The position numbers and the translations under genes were made by a program. Under the pieces are notes generated by a model. It worked only from the letters and a program-made list of their open reading frames with translations. It was not told where the DNA came from and searched no databases. A DNA stretch of 45,400 nt from assembly GCA_964657885.1 (NCBI GenBank), contig CAZZWO010000003.1, positions 1-45,400 on the forward strand. The letters run 5' to 3'. Positions 8,294 to 16,919 of the stretch are shown here, one piece after another; the first letter of the stretch is position 1; every line of letters starts with the position of its first letter. Origin of the DNA: BOG-908 sp964657885 (GTDB lineage Bacteria > Pseudomonadota > Alphaproteobacteria > Acetobacterales > Acetobacteraceae).

Positions 8294-9505
8294 ATGGTTC
8301 AGGCTGGCACGACGCAGAGGCGCCTGAGGTTGCGGGGCGGGCTGCTGGTGCGCTTCCTGCGCAGCGAGGCGGCAGGCGGCGCGCTGCTGATCGCCGCGTC
8401 GCTGGTGGCGCTGGTTTGGTCCAACTCGCCGGCCGCACCCTCGTACAGCCGGCTGCTCGACCAGCCGGTCGGGCCCGCCGGACACGGCCTGCCGGTGCAC
8501 ACGCTGGTCAACGACGCGCTGATGTCGCTGTTCTTCCTGCTGGCCGGGCTGGAAATCCGCCGCGAGATGACCCACGGCCGCCTCGCCACCCTGCGCGGCG
8601 CCGCAGCGCCGGCCATTGCCGCCATCGGTGGCATGGCGGTGCCGGCGCTGATCTTTCTCGGCCTGAACCACGGCCATGCGGCGAGCCTGCGTGGCTGGGC
8701 GGTGCCGGTGGCGACCGACATCGCGTTCTCGCTGGCCGTGCTGCGGGTGCTCGGCTCACGCGCCAGCTTTTCGCTGCGGGTGTTCCTGACGGCGCTCGCC
8801 ATCCTGGACGATCTCGGCGCCATCCTCGTCATCGCGCTGTTCTACACGGCCGGGCTTTCACCCTGGGCGTTGGGCGGGGCAGCCGTGCTGTGCGTCACGC
8901 TGTGGCTGCTGGCGCGTGGCCGCGTCCAGTCGTTGTGGCCCTATCTGCTGGGCGGCGCCGCACTGTGGCTGCTGGTGTTCAACAGCGGCGTGCACGCGAC
9001 CCTGGCCGGCGTGGCGCTCGCCTTCGTGGTGCCGGGGCGCCCGCGCGAGGATGGTCAGCCGCCCGCCGCCGACCGGCTGGAGCATGGGCTGGCGCCTTGG
9101 GTGGCCTACCTGATCCTGCCGGTGTTCGGACTCGCCAATGCCGGCCTCGACCTGCACGCGCTCTCCCCCTCGATCCTGGTCTCGCCCGGGCCGCTCGGCG
9201 TGGTGCTGGGGCTGTTCATCGGCAAGCAGGCAGGGGTGTTCGGCGCGACGCTGCTGGGGCGGCGCCTCGGCCTGCTGCGCCTGCCCGCACAGATGGGCGT
9301 CGCCGAGCTGTACGGCGCGGCTCTGCTGTGCGGCATCGGCTTCACCATGAGCCTGTTCATCGGCGACCTCGCCTTCCGTGGCACCGCGTTGCACGACGGC
9401 ATCAAGCTCGCGGTGTTCTGCGGCTCCGTGCTGTCGGCGATTGCGGGCATGATCGTCCTGGCGACATTCGGCCGCGCGCGGGACGGCGAGAGCCCGGCGG
9501 TCTAG
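8294..9505 (+). CDS. nhaA: Na+/H+ antiporter NhaA
   Basis: 403-residue inner-membrane antiporter that exports Na+ (or Li+) in exchange for protons and helps control internal pH. About 11-12 hydrophobic segments are visible. Conserved motifs are the helix-IV ATDIAF (Asp matching E. coli D133) and LDDLGA (matching D163/D164), FFLLAGLEIRREM near the start, and GIGFTMSLFIGDLAF near the end. ATG 8294 follows GGGAG by 5 nt. Its leader is unusually structured. The stop shares CTAG (9502-9505) with the convergent methyltransferase gene. It sits inside a sugar locus without obvious functional link to it. Confidence 0.97.
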   Translation: MVQAGTTQRRLRLRGGLLVRFLRSEAAGGALLIAASLVALVWSNSPAAPSYSRLLDQPVGPAGHGLPVHTLVNDALMSLFFLLAGLEIRREMTHGRLATLRGAAAPAIAAIGGMAVPALIFLGLNHGHAASLRGWAVPVATDIAFSLAVLRVLGSRASFSLRVFLTALAILDDLGAILVIALFYTAGLSPWALGGAAVLCVTLWLLARGRVQSLWPYLLGGAALWLLVFNSGVHATLAGVALAFVVPGRPREDGQPPAADRLEHGLAPWVAYLILPVFGLANAGLDLHALSPSILVSPGPLGVVLGLFIGKQAGVFGATLLGRRLGLLRLPAQMGVAELYGAALLCGIGFTMSLFIGDLAFRGTALHDGIKLAVFCGSVLSAIAGMIVLATFGRARDGESPAV

Positions 9506-10320
9506 CGGCGGAGCACGTACGCCCGGCCATCCCACAGTCGGAATGGGCGCTCTCCACACACCTCGATGGTGAACCCGAACTCATCGGCCCAGGTATGGAG
9601 GCGCGCGCTGTCCGCGCCTGCATCGGCCGAATAGGAAAGGTTGAAGATCGCCAGCACGCCGCCGGGCCGCAGCACCCTTGCCGCGAAGCTCGCGTGGAGC
9701 CCGGCGATGCCGGCTTCCACGAGATAGGGGAAGCTGTCCACGGCGAGCACCACATCGAGGCTCCCGGCCGGCAGGTCCGGCGGCTGGCCGTCGGTCACCG
9801 AGAAACGCAGGTTTGCCACGTTGCCGTGCCGCCGCTGCGCCTCGGCGATCATCCCCGCCGACACATCGATCCCAAGCACGAGGCCGGCATGCGGTGCCAG
9901 GGCCGCGGCCACCCGGCCGATGCCGCAGCCCAGATCGAGCACGCGGTCGCCTGCACGCACGAAATTGCCGGCGAGCAGCCATTCGACCAGCTCACGCGTG
10001 GCGCGGGCCAGCAGCGCCGGGTCGTTCAGCGCGTAGGCGGCAACGCTCGCTTCCGGCGCCGCTGCAACCGCACGGTCGAACATGGTGGCGATTGCCTGGA
10101 CGTCCTGGGCGCGATCGTGGTTGACGCGGGCGCCGTCGAGCATGTTCGCGACGATGTCGAGGTTGCGGCGATGCTGCTGGAACAGTTGCCCGAGCTCCGA
10201 GCCGGGCCGCAACAGGGGCGCGATATCCGCGGCTTTGAAGCCGGCGAGCAGCAATTGCGCCAGGGCGGTCTCCGGTGAGATATGGCCGGCTTCGCACAGG
10301 GCGATAGGGTCCGGTTTCAA
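9502..10320 (-). CDS. SAM-dependent methyltransferase (class I)
   Basis: 272 residues. A helical N-terminal region of about 110 residues precedes a Rossmann methyltransferase core with motif I VLDLGCGIGRVAAAL at 127-141 and VLGIDVSAGMIAEAQRR after it. The acceptor is unknown. The N-terminal helical part resembles the TPR-like lead-in found in some methyltransferases of sugar clusters, though I cannot name it. TTG 10320 overlaps the stop of the upstream GNAT gene as TTGA (10317-10320), so this is the last coupled gene of the cluster. It ends in the CTAG shared with nhaA. Confidence 0.85.
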   Translation of the reverse strand: MKPDPIALCEAGHISPETALAQLLLAGFKAADIAPLLRPGSELGQLFQQHRRNLDIVANMLDGARVNHDRAQDVQAIATMFDRAVAAAPEASVAAYALNDPALLARATRELVEWLLAGNFVRAGDRVLDLGCGIGRVAAALAPHAGLVLGIDVSAGMIAEAQRRHGNVANLRFSVTDGQPPDLPAGSLDVVLAVDSFPYLVEAGIAGLHASFAARVLRPGGVLAIFNLSYSADAGADSARLHTWADEFGFTIEVCGERPFRLWDGRAYVLRR

Positions 10321-11321
10321 CCGCGCACCAGGTGCAAGGTCGCATTGTGCCGGTCCACACCACCCCAGGAATATTTGTAGGGTTCGTTACCGCGCAGGAA
10401 GTTGACCTCGCGCACGCCGTCGCGCATTGCCGTGTTGATCACCTCGCCGAGCAGCACCGAGGCCGGGCTGCAGAACGCGTGTGCCGCGGAAAACCCGCTC
10501 ATATACAGCAGCAGACGCGAACCGGTACGAAAAGCCAGGTAAGCCGCGGCAACATCCGCCCCGATGCGCAACACCGGCAGCAACAGCACCCCCTCGCGGT
10601 GCAGGCCGGCCGCGGCCTCGGCCAATGTGGCGCCGACCCGGCGATCGGCCAGCACGCCGCCGGGTTCGGCACGCGCGGTCCAGCGCGCCTCATGCATGGC
10701 GAAAAGCTGCCGCAACACGTCTTGCAGATTGCCGCTGCCGGCGAGTTCGAACGTCGCGCCGCCGGCGCGTTTTGCGCGGTTCCGGTTCAAGCGCAGCAGG
10801 CGGCTCGTCGCAGCCGAGACAAGGCCCCGCACATCGATTTCGGCAGCCGGAAGCGGCAAGACCGGGCAGGGCTCGCCCCGATGCAGGCTGGATATCCAAC
10901 CCTCCGGGCTCGCGGCGTCGCGCAGACGGGCATCCGGCGGAAGGTCGATCATGTCGCAAACGTCGACGTCCGGCGCGGCCCTCAGTACGGCAGCCAGCAA
11001 TCGCGTGGCCGCGTCGGCAGGAGCGCCGGGCGCGATCAACGCGTCGAGCATGTCGCTGAGCCCGGCGCCGATCGGCAGCAGCTTGCGACCGGCCGGCTCA
11101 TCGAGCACGTAGGCTGGCAACAGGCCGATCATCCTGTCCGCATCACGGAGAACGCCGATCACGGGCCGGCCGGTGCCGAACTGGCGCCACCAGGATAATT
11201 GCCAATCGGGGCTCTGGAACGGTGATTTATCCGGCAGGGCACGCCACAGGCTGCGCCACTCTCCGGCGAGCGCGTGCAGGCGGGACTCGGTGGTGATGCA
11301 GTCGAGGCTGAGTGTCGTCAC
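10317..11321 (-). CDS. GNAT acyltransferase, CelD/BcsL-like
   Basis: 334 residues. The SPFQSPDWQLSWWRQFG stretch near the N-terminus and the C-terminal block AYLAFRTGSRLLLYMSGFSAAHAFCSPASVLLGEVI plus NFLRGNEPYKYSWG are hallmarks of the CelD/BcsL family of double-GNAT acetyltransferases found in exopolysaccharide and cellulose loci. The protein probably transfers an acyl or aminoacyl group to a cell-surface sugar or intermediate. GTG 11321 overlaps the GT4 stop as GTGA (11318-11321), and its own stop overlaps the methyltransferase start, so it is translationally coupled on both sides. Confidence 0.88.
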   Translation of the reverse strand: MTTLSLDCITTESRLHALAGEWRSLWRALPDKSPFQSPDWQLSWWRQFGTGRPVIGVLRDADRMIGLLPAYVLDEPAGRKLLPIGAGLSDMLDALIAPGAPADAATRLLAAVLRAAPDVDVCDMIDLPPDARLRDAASPEGWISSLHRGEPCPVLPLPAAEIDVRGLVSAATSRLLRLNRNRAKRAGGATFELAGSGNLQDVLRQLFAMHEARWTARAEPGGVLADRRVGATLAEAAAGLHREGVLLLPVLRIGADVAAAYLAFRTGSRLLLYMSGFSAAHAFCSPASVLLGEVINTAMRDGVREVNFLRGNEPYKYSWGGVDRHNATLHLVRG

Positions 11322-12370
11322 GCGACACAGGCGGCGCTATCCGCCAGCATCCGGTAATGGTCAAAATAGCCGGTCACCATGCGCTCGTGCGAGAAGCGTT
11401 CGCGCGCGACGCGCCTGCAGGTTTCACGATCTAACTCATTCACCCGCCGCATGGCGCGGGCCATTCCGGAAACCGAATCAACCAGGAAACCGGTGCGCCC
11501 GTCCTCCACGATATCGGCAAGCGCGCCTGATTTATAGGCCACGACCGGGGTGCCGCAGGCGGCCGCTTCCATGGCGACGAGCGAGCTGGTTTCCGGTGCG
11601 AGACTGGGGATGAGCACGCAGCCGGCCGCGCTCAGCAGCCGGCGTTTGCGGGCGAAATCCAGCGGGCCAAGGAAGCGCCGGCGCCGGTCCAGCATTGGTG
11701 CGACCCGCGACGCGAAGTATTCCTGGTGCTCCGTATAGGGGAATACCGCCCCGCCCAGCAGCAAAGCCTGGTTCGCCTCATGGGCGGCGGCGAGTGCCAG
11801 GTGCTGGCCTTTCTCGGGACAGATGCGGCCCAGCATCAACGCAAACCCGCGCCTGCCGTGTCGTGCGGCGGACAGTGCCGCGACGTCGACGCCGTTCGGG
11901 ACCGGCGGCTGAAGATGCAGGCCGGCCGGACAGGCTTCCTGTTGTGAACGGGAAACACAATGCATCCGAACGCCCGGCCGGTCGGTCAGGCCGCCATACC
12001 AGCCGGGTGGCAGGTGCAAGGTGACGAGCGTGGGCGGATGTGCCGCGGGCAAGGTGTCCGCAAAATCCAATCCGTGCATGTGCAGCACGTCGACCTTGTG
12101 TTCCCTGAGCGCACGATGCACCGCTTCGCGTGTAGCCGCTTGTGCGCGCCTGCGGGCCAGTTCATCGACCGTGGCGGACGGTTCGATGCCGGTGCTTTCC
12201 AGGATACCGGCGGCGGTGCTTCCCTCGCACGCGACCACGATCGAATTGTGCCCTGCTGCGACCAGCGCCCGATCCAACGTGGACAGCACCTGCTCGGCGC
12301 CGCCCACCGCATCCGGACCGGCCGGCGCCAGAGAGTACGCGACACTCAGAACGGTCAGGCGCCTCTGCAT
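11318..12370 (-). CDS. GT4-family glycosyltransferase
   Basis: 350-residue GT-B glycosyltransferase using a nucleotide sugar. VGGAEQVLSTLDRAL near residue 24 is the acceptor-side loop of GT4 enzymes. GFALMLGRICPEKGQHLAL carries the donor-site Arg/Lys pattern, and ETSSLVAMEAAACGTPVVAY contains the conserved second acid of the EX7E motif. ATG 12370 has AAGGA just upstream; the open frame extends further but with no family similarity, so I cut it there. It lies 38 nt after the permuted glycosidase gene and is coupled to the GNAT gene. Sugar and linkage are unknown. Confidence 0.9.
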   Translation of the reverse strand: MQRRLTVLSVAYSLAPAGPDAVGGAEQVLSTLDRALVAAGHNSIVVACEGSTAAGILESTGIEPSATVDELARRRAQAATREAVHRALREHKVDVLHMHGLDFADTLPAAHPPTLVTLHLPPGWYGGLTDRPGVRMHCVSRSQQEACPAGLHLQPPVPNGVDVAALSAARHGRRGFALMLGRICPEKGQHLALAAAHEANQALLLGGAVFPYTEHQEYFASRVAPMLDRRRRFLGPLDFARKRRLLSAAGCVLIPSLAPETSSLVAMEAAACGTPVVAYKSGALADIVEDGRTGFLVDSVSGMARAMRRVNELDRETCRRVARERFSHERMVTGYFDHYRMLADSAACVA

Positions 12371-12408
12371 ATTCCTTCGATCTATCCGGTGCGACGGCAC
12401 TTCGCGGC

Positions 12409-13338
12409 TTAGTCGGCAGGCTCCGCATAGACGCGCGGCGCCGACACCCGGCCCGGTGCGTAGCGGCGGATCATCGTCGCGCAGAACTCCGCGAACTCCT
12501 CCGGGTCGCGCGGCGGGCTGGTATGATGCGCCCAAAGCCCGCGGTCTTCCGGGGTGAAGCAGAACGTGACTGTCACGTCGAACTCGTCCAGCGCACGCAT
12601 TTGCCGGTCGAACCACGCCTCGGCACCGGGCCGCAACCAATCGGCCCAGCTCAGACCGGTGCGGAGGTAGCTGACGCCCATGTCGCGCATCAGGCGCACC
12701 GCGTCGGCCAGCCGGTGATCCTCATAGTGGAACCACTGACACAAGCCGATCTCCGGCGTGTAATCCGCGAAATGCCTTGCCGCGAGCTTGGGTTTCCCTT
12801 GCTCGTCGTAGAGGCCCATGTGGAAGTGCCTGTAATAGGACGAGCCCTCGGCCTCACGGTGGCGGGTGGTTGCCGGCCATGCTGCCGGCAGATCGTACAG
12901 GCTGTACCAGTGGATGCGTGGCGCCTGCCCGATCAACAGCTCGGCGGTGCGCTTCAACCCCCATTCCTGCACCTCCTCCGCGCCGAACGTGGATACGCCG
13001 ACTTCCGAGACCCACACCGGCAGGTTCGTCATGCCGCGGATCGACTGCAGCTTTTCCGGCCACTCGTTCAGCAGCCAATGGTTCCAATCCATCGGGAAAC
13101 CGTGCACGGCCACCGCGTCGAGGTGCTCCATCACGCCCTGGCTTTCGAGCACGCGGAGGAAGTCCGGATCGATCGGCGACATGCCGCCGAGGACACGCGG
13201 CAGGCCTGGAGCTTCGGCGGCGATCGCCTGCCCCGCCAGCTTCGTCATGCGCGCGAAAATCTGCCAGCCGGGATCCGCTTCGAGATCCCAATGCGACTTG
13301 TTGTTGGGTTCGTTCCAGATCATTGCGGCTTCGATCAT
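12409..13338 (-). CDS. Circularly permuted beta-xylosidase-like (clan GH-A) protein
   Basis: 309 residues. The order of the TIM-barrel strands is rotated. The protein begins with the usual beta-4 motif IWNEPNN (acid/base Glu10), continues through beta-7 VWVSEVG (nucleophile-like Glu112) and beta-8 IHWYSLYDL, and only then shows beta-1 (IGLCQWFHYED, about 197-207), beta-2 (YLRTGLSW, about 224-231) and beta-3 (VTVTFCFTPED, about 255-265), ending in the helix after beta-3. In ordinary GH39-like xylosidases the beta-1 to beta-3 block comes first. All eight strands seem to be present, so the protein may fold. No signal peptide is visible, so it should act in the cytoplasm. ATG 13338 overlaps the methyltransferase stop as ATGA. 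Confidence 0.8.
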   Translation of the reverse strand: MIEAAMIWNEPNNKSHWDLEADPGWQIFARMTKLAGQAIAAEAPGLPRVLGGMSPIDPDFLRVLESQGVMEHLDAVAVHGFPMDWNHWLLNEWPEKLQSIRGMTNLPVWVSEVGVSTFGAEEVQEWGLKRTAELLIGQAPRIHWYSLYDLPAAWPATTRHREAEGSSYYRHFHMGLYDEQGKPKLAARHFADYTPEIGLCQWFHYEDHRLADAVRLMRDMGVSYLRTGLSWADWLRPGAEAWFDRQMRALDEFDVTVTFCFTPEDRGLWAHHTSPPRDPEEFAEFCATMIRRYAPGRVSAPRVYAEPAD

Positions 13339-14108
13339 GACCGCGCGCTCCTGGCCGGGTACACCGCGCCGTAATCGCCGGTCTCCCGCGCGATATGTCT
13401 GCAGATGAACATCTCTTCTTCCGGGTGGCTGATGATCCGGTATCCGGCGCTACGCAGCATGGCCGCCGAGCATGCACGGTTGGGCGCCCACCAGTTGGTG
13501 CAATCATGGGCGTAGTCATGTTCGATGAAGTGCATTTTCGGATAGCCGGGATCGTTGAAATGATCCTGTTCCCAGAACTCGTAGTCGGCCTTGACTTCGG
13601 CGACATCGTCGCTGCCGCGCTGCATCGACTGGAACACCAGCAGATCGCGCGTCACATGCTCATGCACCAGGTCGAGCGCCAGCAAGGGGTGGCGGAGGTG
13701 ATAAAGCACACCGATGAAGAACACGATATCGAAGCGCTCGCCGAGCATGCCGACGTCGTACACCGACATCTTGCGAAACTCGATGTCCAGGCCTTCGACT
13801 TCGGCCGCGAAGCGTGCCTGGTTGAGGTAATCCTCGTCGAAGTCAATGCCCAGAACGCGCGCGGCGCCGCGCCGCTTCATCTCCATGGCGTAGAACCCGC
13901 CATTGCATCCGATGTCCAGGACCGATTGTCCGGTGAGGTCCTGCGGGATATCGGCCGAGAAGCGCTGCCATTTCACGCTCGGAAAATCACCGAGGAAATG
14001 GTCGGGTGCGGTCCGGACGCCTTTCAGGTCCAGGTTATGGAACCAGGGTCCGAGCGATTCGGCACGTTCGCGGATGGCCGCCTCGGTCCATATGACAGTA
14101 TCGTCCAA
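13335..14108 (-). CDS. Sugar-cluster SAM methyltransferase (TIGR04290-like)
   Basis: 257 residues. Motif I VLDIGCNGGFYAMEMKRRG and the following VLGIDFDEDYLNQA match the SAM-binding site. The N-terminal WFHNLDLKGVRTAPDHFLGDFP and C-terminal HDCTNWWAPNRACSAAMLRSAGY are the sort of sequence I associate with the TIGR04290 family of cluster-linked methyltransferases (from memory, not searched). TTG 14108 is chosen because AGGAGG lies 6 nt upstream and no ATG fits the family. It starts 1 nt after the nucleotidyltransferase stop and overlaps the permuted glycosidase gene by ATGA. The acceptor is likely a sugar or sugar-lipid. Confidence 0.85.
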   Translation of the reverse strand: MDDTVIWTEAAIRERAESLGPWFHNLDLKGVRTAPDHFLGDFPSVKWQRFSADIPQDLTGQSVLDIGCNGGFYAMEMKRRGAARVLGIDFDEDYLNQARFAAEVEGLDIEFRKMSVYDVGMLGERFDIVFFIGVLYHLRHPLLALDLVHEHVTRDLLVFQSMQRGSDDVAEVKADYEFWEQDHFNDPGYPKMHFIEHDYAHDCTNWWAPNRACSAAMLRSAGYRIISHPEEEMFICRHIARETGDYGAVYPARSARS

Positions 14109-14109
14109 G

Positions 14110-14868
14110 CTATGCCTCCTGCCGGCTCGCGGCCGATGCCGGTTCCGTCTGGCCGAGCAGATGCACTGCCTGCCGGTAACCGTGCAACGTGCCGACATCG
14201 ACGTAATGCCGTCCCGCACGCACTCCGAAAGCCTCGCCGCCCTGTGCCAGCCAGGCGTTCACCAACGTCCCGATGTACTCGTCGGTGCAGTCGCGCGCAC
14301 GCCATAAGCGGTGCAGATCGTGCAGCATATGCCCGGGCAGCTTGAATGCGCCCCAGATCCAGCCGGTGCCGGCATCCGCGGATTTCACCACGATGCGCTG
14401 CACGCGCCCGTCTTCATCCGTCTGCACGGCGTCGAACAATTCGGGATGTTCGACCGGGAACAGCAGGAAACTGAAGCGGTCGTCCGGCAAGCCGGCCAGC
14501 GCGTCGGCGGGAAACCAGATGGTGTCGGGAAGACCCACCACCACCGGCTCGCCGGGCGGGATCAGCGTGGCCGCGCGGAAGATGGCGTCGCACAGGCCGC
14601 TCGGTGAATCCTGGATGACATAGGCGAAGGCGACGTCGCCGATCGAACCGCCGAAATACGTCAGGATATCGGACTTCGACGGTGAGATCACGAAGCACAG
14701 CTTTTCGACGCCGGCGCGCGCCATCCGCTCGACAAGGTATTCGCTGACCGCGCGTGGCCGCTCGACACCGTTTGTGTCCAGCCGGCTGCCGACGGGCAGA
14801 AGCTCCTTCGAGAATGCCAACGGCTGGATGCGGGTGCCATGCCCGGCCGCGGGAATGATGCCCCACAT
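14110..14868 (-). CDS. Sugar nucleotidyltransferase
   Basis: 252-residue nucleotidyltransferase of the glucose-1-phosphate thymidylyl/uridylyltransferase superfamily. The N-terminal signature IIPAAGHGTRIQPLAFSKEL carries the G-x-G-T-R...K pattern that binds the nucleotide and sugar phosphate. VVVGLPDTIWFP holds the metal-binding Asp. WIWGAF and HYVDVGTLHGYRQAV near the end are family features. It should make an activated sugar (NDP-sugar) for the glycosyltransferases of this cluster; which base and sugar cannot be read off. ATG 14868 has a GGGAG 13-17 nt upstream, and the gene begins 5 nt after the CgeB-like gene ends. Confidence 0.9.
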   Translation of the reverse strand: MWGIIPAAGHGTRIQPLAFSKELLPVGSRLDTNGVERPRAVSEYLVERMARAGVEKLCFVISPSKSDILTYFGGSIGDVAFAYVIQDSPSGLCDAIFRAATLIPPGEPVVVGLPDTIWFPADALAGLPDDRFSFLLFPVEHPELFDAVQTDEDGRVQRIVVKSADAGTGWIWGAFKLPGHMLHDLHRLWRARDCTDEYIGTLVNAWLAQGGEAFGVRAGRHYVDVGTLHGYRQAVHLLGQTEPASAASRQEA

Positions 14869-14873
14869 CGGCG

Positions 14874-15959
14874 TCAGGCTCCCACCGCTTCGGTCTGCAG
14901 CAGATCGATCAACGTGCGCGCCCGGTGCTCGGCGGTATGCTCGGCCAGCACGCGGTCGCGGGCGCGCCGTGCCATCGCCACCAGCGCATCCGGCGATGTT
15001 TCGAGCGCCGCCATCGCTTCTTCGGTGCCTGACGCCAAGAGCAGTTCCCGCCCCGGCTCAAAGAAGTTCTCCAGACCCTGCCAGGCATCGCTCAGGATCG
15101 GGGTGCCGCAGGCGGCCGCTTCGAACAACCGGCCAGACGGGCACCAGCCCATGCGCGCCATCGCCGCCCGGGTCACGTTCAGCGTCATGCGGGACGAACT
15201 GTAGAAGGCCGGGTGTTCCGCCGGCGGCAGGTGACGCACGAAGAAGATGTTGTCGGTCCAAGGAAAATCCGCCGGGTATTGCGCGCCGCCAATCACGAAA
15301 CGCTTCCCGGGCAAGCGCCTTGCCGGGCCTACGAACAGGCGCTCCAGCGTGGCCTGCCGATCGGCGGCATAGGTGCCCAGATACGAACAATCGGCGCGGT
15401 AACGGGCCTGCGCCGGCACAGCGCGATACACTGCCGGATCGGCCCAGCCGTAGAACGGCACCGCATGCCGTGCGCCGAGCTGCGTCCGCAACGCATCCAG
15501 CGCGCCGCCGCCCGTGTAACTCAACACGAGGTCGAACCCTGCAAGGCCGTCCGCTCCGACATACGGAACATCATGCCCCGCCGCCAGCCGGTCCAAGGTG
15601 ACCGGCGTGTCCAGGTCGTAGAAGCACCGTGCCCGCGCGCGGCTGCCCAGCACCATCGAGGTCGCGGCGATGCCGTCCGGGCAGAACGAGGTGACCAGAG
15701 CGGCATCCGCTGCATCGGCCTCGCGCTGCGCAAAGGCGGCGATGTCGGCCCACTCCCGATAAAGCGTCAACGTCGCGCGCGGGCCGAACTCGCCGAAATC
15801 CGCGAGGTCGCGGTTCTCGGCGTAATAGGGCACGTCGCGCTCGAAGAAATCGACCGTGTGGCCCTGCTGAACGAGCGCCGATATGAGGCTACGCCACAGC
15901 GTCGCGTGACCGTTGCCCCACGAAGAACTGACCGCAAGGCCGAAGATGACCAGCTTCAC
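14874..15959 (-). CDS. CgeB-like glycosyltransferase-type protein
   Basis: About 361 residues. It opens KLVIFGLAVSSSWGNGHAT, a GT-B-type loop, and contains CSYLGTYAADRQATLERLF plus NVTRAAMARMGWCPSGRLFEAAACGTPILSD. These are the conserved glycan-binding and acceptor segments of the CgeB/DUF3880 family. Such proteins usually act in spore-surface or exopolysaccharide glycosylation. GTG 15959 begins at the conserved core; an in-frame TTG at 15995 is the alternative. It ends 5 nt before the nucleotidyltransferase ATG, and lies 48 nt after the HAD gene. Confidence 0.85.
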   Translation of the reverse strand: MKLVIFGLAVSSSWGNGHATLWRSLISALVQQGHTVDFFERDVPYYAENRDLADFGEFGPRATLTLYREWADIAAFAQREADAADAALVTSFCPDGIAATSMVLGSRARARCFYDLDTPVTLDRLAAGHDVPYVGADGLAGFDLVLSYTGGGALDALRTQLGARHAVPFYGWADPAVYRAVPAQARYRADCSYLGTYAADRQATLERLFVGPARRLPGKRFVIGGAQYPADFPWTDNIFFVRHLPPAEHPAFYSSSRMTLNVTRAAMARMGWCPSGRLFEAAACGTPILSDAWQGLENFFEPGRELLLASGTEEAMAALETSPDALVAMARRARDRVLAEHTAEHRARTLIDLLQTEAVGA

Positions 15960-16007
15960 GGCTGCTCGGCTGCACAGGCAGGGTTTGAACGGCAAGGCGG
16001 GTTCGAT

Positions 16008-16856
16008 CTACACACGCAACCGGGAACGATCATTTGCACAGGGCGGTTTCATCAAACCCGCCGTCAGCAGGACGGCTACCTCATCGAGACTGCCCACGAT
16101 TGCATCGCACCATCCCCGGCTGTCGATGCAGGGGGGCACGGCATCCGGAACCATCACCACCATCAGCCCGGCGGCATGCGCTGCCTGCACGCCGTGGCGT
16201 GAATCCTCGACGGCGAGGCAGTCTTCCGGAGCCAGGCCGAGCAGTTCGACGGCCAGGGTGAAACTGTCCGGGGCGGGCTTGCCTCGCCCCACGTCGTCGC
16301 GCGACACCACTGCCGCGAACCGGCCGGAAAGGCCCGCCATGGCCAAATGCCGGGCGGCCGTGCGAGCGCTCGCCGAGGTGGCGATGGCAGAAGCCATGCC
16401 GGCCTTCGCCAGTGTGTCCAGCAGGAGGTGCACACCCGGCTTCAGCGCGACCGTTTCGCCCATCAGCAAGGATCGGCAGCGGTAATAGGCCTCGAAGAAC
16501 TCGACGGCCGGGAAGGTGTCGCCAAGCAGGTCCGGCAGCAGGCGCCGCCGCGCGGTGCTCGGCAACCCGATCAACCCGTCATAGATTTTCGCCGGAACCG
16601 TCCAGCCGATTGCGGCCGCTGCCACCATGAAAGCCGCTCGATACACGCCTTCGGTGTCCAGCAGCGTTCCATCCAGGTCGAACACGATACCGCGTGGAAC
16701 CCTGGGAAGCCGCTGGACTTCGGCAACCCGCTCGCTTCCGGAGCTACTGGCCAGCCCGGCTCCATGATCATCCATCCACGCCCGCGCCCGTCGAATTGTT
16801 TGTTGGAACCGGTCGCGAGGGGTGCCGGTTCCATCACGCGGCGCGTTATTCGACAC
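16008..16856 (-). CDS. HAD-family hydrolase (beta-phosphoglucomutase-like)
   Basis: Up to 282 residues. The HAD motifs are complete: FDLDGTLLD (catalytic Asp pair), TSASART (motif II), GKPAPDSF (Lys of motif III) and AVEDSRHGVQAA (motif IV). It resembles sugar-phosphate phosphatases and beta-phosphoglucomutases, which suits making or recycling a phosphosugar for the neighbouring nucleotidyltransferase. The catalytic Asp lies about 60 residues from the GTG 16856 start, which is unusual; the extra N-terminus may not be translated, and ATG 16775 is an alternative, though neither has a clear ribosome site. First gene of the leftward cluster. Confidence 0.88.
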   Translation of the reverse strand: MSNNAPRDGTGTPRDRFQQTIRRARAWMDDHGAGLASSSGSERVAEVQRLPRVPRGIVFDLDGTLLDTEGVYRAAFMVAAAAIGWTVPAKIYDGLIGLPSTARRRLLPDLLGDTFPAVEFFEAYYRCRSLLMGETVALKPGVHLLLDTLAKAGMASAIATSASARTAARHLAMAGLSGRFAAVVSRDDVGRGKPAPDSFTLAVELLGLAPEDCLAVEDSRHGVQAAHAAGLMVVMVPDAVPPCIDSRGWCDAIVGSLDEVAVLLTAGLMKPPCANDRSRLRV

Positions 16857-16919
16857 GCGTTCTGCAGCCGCACAACAGGCGCCGGACGCATCGTGCGGCC
16901 GGCGCCCCCGTCCAGCCGC

